A stretch of 64,000 nucleotides of DNA from Hofstenia miamia. Lineage: Eukaryota; Xenacoelomorpha; Acoela. The notes under the pieces were generated by a model that had not been told where the DNA came from, ran no database searches, and saw only the letters and a program-made list of their open reading frames with translations. The position numbers and the translations under genes are program-made. Below are positions 58,301-64,000 of this stretch, one piece after another; positions within the stretch are counted from its first letter, which is position 1, and each line of letters begins with the position of its first letter. Where the stretch lies: NCBI GenBank assembly GCA_004352715.1, contig SCFE01000025.1, positions 1,892,710-1,956,709 of the forward strand, read 5' to 3'.

Positions 58301-61300
58301 CTTAACGTTGCTCATCTCAAAATTACCAAAATCAAACTTAGACACGATTTCCACTTGAGAGGTAAACGAAATACTGTTACTTTTCCAAACGAGCGTCTCT
58401 TTCCTTCTACCAAAATTGAAAATATTTTATAGTGCTGCTCATCAATGGCACTTTTATCCAAATCTCAATCGATATCAGAATGAGCTTATCCTGGTGATAT
58501 AGATTCATTTAGTAGGAAGTGGCGGTCATTTTTTGTCATGTATTGGAATTTGACATTATAAACATATCAATCATTACTACATTAATAAAGTTGAAAATTT
58601 TATGAATTTCATCAAAATATAATTTTTTTCATGAAAGTACATATGAAGAAATAGGACATCTATATCTTATTAAGATTTTTCTTCATTACTATCGCTTACT
58701 ACATTATTGTCACGCACCCTTATTTCTATAATCTTATTGCATCACTTGAATTTTACTGTGCAACTTAGAGTCACCATAACCACATTTGGGGAGCTAGTTC
58801 GGATTGAAATAACACTAATTTCCTCAATACCTACTTATATAAGAAACAAAGTAGGGATGGTAATATGTATTAGCAGGAAATTAACAAATTTACAATAACG
58901 CAATATCCAAATCAAATAATAACTTTTCACTTTTCATATACAGTTTCTTCGAAAATTAATAAATCAAATAGCTTGTCTGATAGGAAAATTGTAACCAATT
59001 TTGCACTTAATCAAGTTATAATTAAAAATTTATTCGTATAAGTAATTGTAATACAATGGGAAAAGGAGATAACATTTGAATGCCCGCGAAACATTCTTGT
59101 TAAGAAACAATACCTTCATTTAAATATATTCCAGATGCGTAGTAAATATTCTCTAAAATATTGTTTACAGTAATTTAATATCCAATTAAAAATACAGTTG
59201 TTATTTTCTAATAAAAAATTAAATCAAGTTTATACAATGTAATCTAAATCCTATATTTATGTAAACAAAGAGAATTTAAAAATTCTGAATGCTAGCATTC
59301 AAGTATATATATATATATATACTAATTTAAAAATCTTTAGCGGTACCGAACTTCAATATATAGGAACACGCCTAGATCTGGCCCATATTAATGGCCTTTT
59401 GTTTTTGTAAAATTGATGGATTATTTTGGGCTTTCTTGTTTTTTTGTTTTTAATATTTTGAGGAAACGTTTTCGGCAATAGGATTTACGGTAGGTAAAAA
59501 AAATTGACTGGTACGTTACCGCTCGGGATAGGAAGAAGATTTTTGTGGACCGTAGAACACTAATATATACAAATATATATATTTGCAAAAGTTAATGCGA
59601 TTACATCTTTGGGGAATTAGCAAATTTCTTATAATTAAAAGTGTAATGCTAAATTCTGAAGGAATCCATACCAGATACCAGTTAAATTTCAAGTGGCCTC
59701 ATGAGAATTTGCAAATACTCTAGAAATTTTCGCAATTAATCATTTAAAACAGTTTAAGCAGTCTCTGATTTTTTGCCCAATTTACCAATGTTCACTCATA
59801 ATACATCTATTAAAAATGTATTCATACTGTTTTAAATTCTTCTTTGCAATTTATAAATATTGTTACTTTTAAAGTATAATTTTCTGTAATAATAGCTAGT
59901 TATTTTTAGTGAAGTGGCATGTGACAATGTGCATATAAAAGATTCCGCCCGAATTTTTTAAATCAGGTCCAAAATAACAGAATGTAATTTCAGTTTGTGG
60001 GCAGTTCCGCGTTCCCCTGCTTGTTGCATAAACCAATTATTAAAAAATATTATGCCCTCCACCAATATGTCTTTTTGCAAACTTAGTGCATAATTACTGT
60101 AAGCGCAATTCTAACTAAACAGCTGGGGTGATCGAAATTTGGAATATCATTATTATTATAGGTTTTTCTTAAAATAAGATTATTATATCGGAGGAAAACA
60201 CTAGAGATTTGAGGAGTTTTGAGAACTCACTAATGATATACTTTTTAAAATATTAGCATTTCCAAGCTACAGATCTTTTCCTAATTTTCAATATACTATC
60301 TATAAGGATACATTTACAAAACTAGGTTTCAGTTATTGGTAAGTTAGTTTATGTTGACTATCACCCTTTGAATTTCAAATTGGTTGTACGGATTCTATTA
60401 AATGCTTTCAATTAATTTCAGCTTTCATTTTCTTCAAAAAATTAACTTTGTAGCTTTGTACATAATTTTGTTTTTGAAGTTTTTGACATAATTTCATATT
60501 CTGTTTTTCTACGTGTCACTTGATTAGATTTCATATTACTTAAATAAGTCAATGTGAAAATCAAAGTTGTTATTGACACATTGAAAGAAAACTGGTTTAT
60601 CTAGGAAAAAATTGGTGGATATTAATACTTTCCGATAATTTAGTAATTCTCTCCTATAATGACAGCAAACAAAATCATGTCAGAAGACGTAGTGAAAATC
60701 TTCTTGTCCAACCCTTAAAAGCAGTTTTCTTGTATATTTCTACACTTTTTCATAGAGTGACAACTAAGGTTCTCTAGTTACAATTTTACACAACTAGTAT
60801 ATTTGGATTTTTCTCATAAATTTAATCTTTCAAGCTCTGATTCGGTGTTTTTGGTATTTGATCATTGTTTATTCCAAAATGTGCCTCACCATTGACAACA
60901 ATATAACTTGACTTGGATGGCAGAGGAAAACCCTAGAGTAACTTGTCACATTATTTTCTTGCGCTTTCCTTTGTTTCTTTTTTCGACTCAAATGCTAGCC
61001 TTCTTTTCTATAAACATTCTCTTTGTGGACTGTACTTTGATTTTTATAAACTTAATGTTTACATTCACATTACCATTTTTTTGTAAAGTCTTTTTCCAAA
61101 ACCAAATAAAACATCAATTGAAAATACGTCACTATCTTCATAGCCATAATTCATTTCGTAGAAAGGTGTTATTTACCTATTGCCAGTCGCCATTGACCAA
61201 ATCATGACTTATGTGATTATAATTAACATAATCTACATCCGAAGCAATAACTTAGCAGTCAAGTCACTATGAAATTATAGATAGTAAGAATTATAAATTT

Positions 61301-62112
61301 GTAAGGATTTGATTTTTTAGCATGTAAATATTTCAGTCATTTTATCCTGAATTATTATAGAAATATTGATTCCCATGTAATAACAATGCATTAGTTAGTT
61401 GTAAGGGGTTTTTTTTAAATAATTTCTGCAATTGAACTTCATTTAATAATTATCATATATTTATATAGCTAATTTGTTAAGTTGCATAAATGATCTTGAA
61501 AAAGTCAAGGCTAAAATTCTTATTAATACTGCTTTCTTAAAATAGAATTTGTCAATTTCAGAAGAAAGAAGATATTCCATGTAATTAGTAAGAGAATTCT
61601 CCATAAATGACATCATATTTTTGCTAATTATCTGTATTCCAATTGTTACATATTTGACATTTAGTAATACTACCGGCACCTGAGTAAATTCCGCGAAATG
61701 ATATTTTCAATACTCACTATCACGTTCCTCGTAACAGAGATATAATATTTGAGATTAATGTTTTTACCTGCTCTGACTTTTCGAATGCTACCCGGCAACA
61801 CTATGGACTAAACGTAAGGAATAATTTGCCAAGCAAATCTTAAAGAAATTTTCTATCAGATGGTGTAAATTTCATCGAAATAAGCCAATTAGGTACGGGA
61901 AGCCTATCGTATTAATATATAGATTTTGTGCTCGTTTTGGGAAGTTATTTTAACTGCCTATGCATTTTTACACTTCTGGTGGTTTTGGAAAATTATTTTG
62001 CATATACATGTAAATAACATACGAATTAAAAAAACCTCCAAAATATTAAAGCAACACAATACAGCAAAAGACCTCAATTTTCATTATTGCCCTTGGTTTT
62101 GCGACCTCTGAA
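55346..62112. other. AT-rich stretch with no supported gene
   Basis: Contains an extremely AT-rich patch (57920-58080), a (TA)n run (59303-59322) and a weak reading HLKITKIKLRHDFHLRGK near 58310 that I cannot assign. Frames up to 99 codons show no motif. Confidence 0.5.
59303..59322. repeat. (TA)n microsatellite
   Basis: Ten TA units. Confidence 0.85.
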
Positions 62113-63755
62113 CAGGCGCGGATCTAGAAAATATCTAAGGAGGGGTATGAATTTTGAACTACCAGCTTCACCATACTTTCAAACAAAGGCATCAATACAG
62201 TCACATAATACACAGAAATGTGCTATAAAATGTATGAAAAGGAATACATAACATAGGGCTTAAATATTTATAAGACAACGTTTTTTAAAAAAAATTTTAA
62301 GGAAGCATTTTTTGAAATATCAGGAATGTAGTTGTTTCCATACAGCTTGCTGCCATAGGACAAGATAGATTATTTTGAATATTTTTAACTTGATTGAAGG
62401 CTTTTATGCAGTGATGGTGACTAAAGCATATCATTTTCAGTAATTTTCACTTGATGAATTTACATGTGCATGTTATAATAAAATATTTTGTGCAAAATGG
62501 CAACAATCAAATGTTTAAACATTCTATGCAACCCTTGTATTCACAATATAAAAAGTTAATCATTTCTAAGAATATATATTTGCAGCTAGCAATTATATTA
62601 TGAAGTTTCCAACAATAAGCGTTTGAAGCTGAATTTACACAAGGATAAGCATAGCAATTCATTCTGTACGTAGAAAGAGGCGATATATTGTGGCAGTAAT
62701 CCTGTTTGCTCATGCTTTTTGAATAAATCGAAATGTAATTCAGATAAACTTCTACTTGAGGGATAATTGAATTTTACCTTGAAAATATTTCTGTGAACAC
62801 AGTTTACCTTTGTAAATTAGTAGCCTTTTTAATTGCTTGTTGAAGAGCATGAAGGTGTTTAGCAACAAATCGCTTTAAATCCCATAATGTGAAGTTCACA
62901 TTGTGAACCACTGTTGTTGTGGATTCTCAAGTCTTCTGACTACTTTCTGCATAGTGCCTAAATGTATACTGTAATCAGATAGGGAGTTGAAAAATATTAA
63001 TAATCACATATAAATAATCACCATTTATGTGAATTTAAAAAGTAAATATAACTCTTGATAGGAAATCTTTAAGAGAGATCACAATCAGTAACACGTTCTG
63101 AACCTAGTAAACTTCTTTCTGCCTTTGCCATATGTGTTTTTTAGCATGGTTTGCTAGAAATATTGTCAGTGCAGTATTTTTGCTGTACATGTTTTTGCCT
63201 ATTTGAAGATCATGTTTTTGTGTTGAACTCAAACATACTAGAAGAGCACAGCTTTTTTTAAGTAAGGGCTTAAATTAGATTCCTTCTCGATTTGCAGTCT
63301 GATTAAGAAGGGAATTCACAAACTTTGTCGGTATTAATTGAATTTTATTGCATATCTTAGGGATTTTTTGATGTGTTATTTTTTCTGTACCTCCGAGATA
63401 CCAGGTGTGATCTCCGAATGATGTATGAAAGCATTGACTAACAAGCTTAAGTAGAATGTTATGTATGTTATCCTGGAAAACTTAAGTCTGTTAATTGGAT
63501 CAATGGACATCTCAATGTTATGCTATTAAGACGCGGATGATTAGATATCTAATAAATCAGTTTGCATAAAACAGATGCTTGCACCTAATGTATTAATTTG
63601 AATAGGAATTATCGAATTTTGATATTACTCACATTCTGGATAAGGGAATTCTTCCTTAAGGTATATAAGATGAAAGACTGCTCCTGAGTTCTCAGAAAAT
63701 AAAAAGTATGAAAAAAATTTATTTGTTTTTTGCATAGGGGAAAATCCATACCCCT
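62113..63755. mobile_element. Possible decayed hAT-like element
   Basis: CAGGCGCGGATCTAG (62113-62127), a hAT-like terminal word, is followed at 62141 by AGGGGTATGAATTTT. The reverse complement at 63741-63755 reads AGGGGTATGGATTTT, one mismatch in fifteen. Between them, minus-strand readings such as KRFVAKHLHALQQAIKKA (near 62860) and PTKFVNSLLNQTANREG (near 63300) might be transposase remains, but no family motif is certain. No target duplication was found. Confidence 0.3.
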
Positions 63756-64000
63756 ATTTCCTCTTTGAATCTTTCACTACCTCTGACTCTGAGCACTGTA
63801 CTCCTCAATGGATTTGGTTGGTCTACTTACATAAATAGAAACAAGGAAGGCTCCCATGTGTCTTCAACCTTCTGATTACATGAATGTTTGCTAGAGAGAT
63901 CCTTATCTTTTTTTAGAATTCCATGCTTCAGGCTTTCAAATTCCATAATAGGCCTTGAGAAAATTGCTTGAAAATGTAGAACAAGTGATTTTTCCTCTTA
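63756..64000. other. Unassigned end of window
   Basis: The last 80 bases resemble 40932-41010 (CTTTCAAATT, AATAGG, CTTGGAGAAAATT-like words), perhaps a shared old repeat. Confidence 0.3.

Noticed and set aside
59340-59515. Possible transposon with AGCGGTA ends
   Set aside because: Only about seven bases are inverted between AGCGGTACCGAAC and the right side, and no target duplication was found.

Overview
The window is an AT-rich (roughly 70% A+T by eye) piece of an animal nuclear genome, almost certainly an invertebrate. The evidence is a dense mixture of decayed non-LTR retrotransposons of several families, cut-and-paste DNA transposons (P-like, Tc1/mariner-like, hAT-like and other short inverted-repeat elements), many (TA)n microsatellites and short assembly gaps. 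There is no operon structure, and I could support no intact host gene. The phylum cannot be fixed from this sequence alone.

Layout. 1-265: relic of a LINE reverse transcriptase, whose family has a better copy at 54.1-55.3 kb. 2838-3422: short inverted-repeat element with TA target sites. 6427-8843: an internally deleted P-like transposon with 8-bp target duplications and a THAP-domain first exon. 12.65-14.14 kb: a LINE with a C-terminal restriction-like endonuclease, with further pieces at 14.8, 28.2, 28.35-28.9 and 31.9-32.3 kb. 16.99-17.26 and 18.03-18.27 kb: two palindromic short elements. 22.5-26.0 kb: the longest LINE copy (PHD-like finger and ORF1 tail, AP-type endonuclease, reverse transcriptase, TAC tail), broken by stops and frameshifts. 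30.8-31.3 kb: a mariner-like relic. 32.4-33.43 kb: another LINE with a hAT-like miniature element next to or inside it (33435-33801). 41.6-41.85, 44.6-45.3 and 53.3-54.0 kb: further LINE relics. 46.54-47.69 kb: a Tc1-like element. 54.1-55.34 kb: a long, nearly open LINE reverse transcriptase.

Nothing here works together as a pathway. The recognisable genes are transposition proteins, nearly all inactivated. The rest is unannotated AT-rich DNA and simple repeats.

Single-N positions at 13667 and 33025 sit exactly between two near-identical direct copies (359 bp and 192 bp). These look like failed contig joins, so the apparent domain duplication in those places should not be read as biology. 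I did not find a convincing new biological system. The most interesting items are the P-like element, the hAT-like element with CTCGG arrays, and the tail-to-tail LINE pair sharing one TAC microsatellite.
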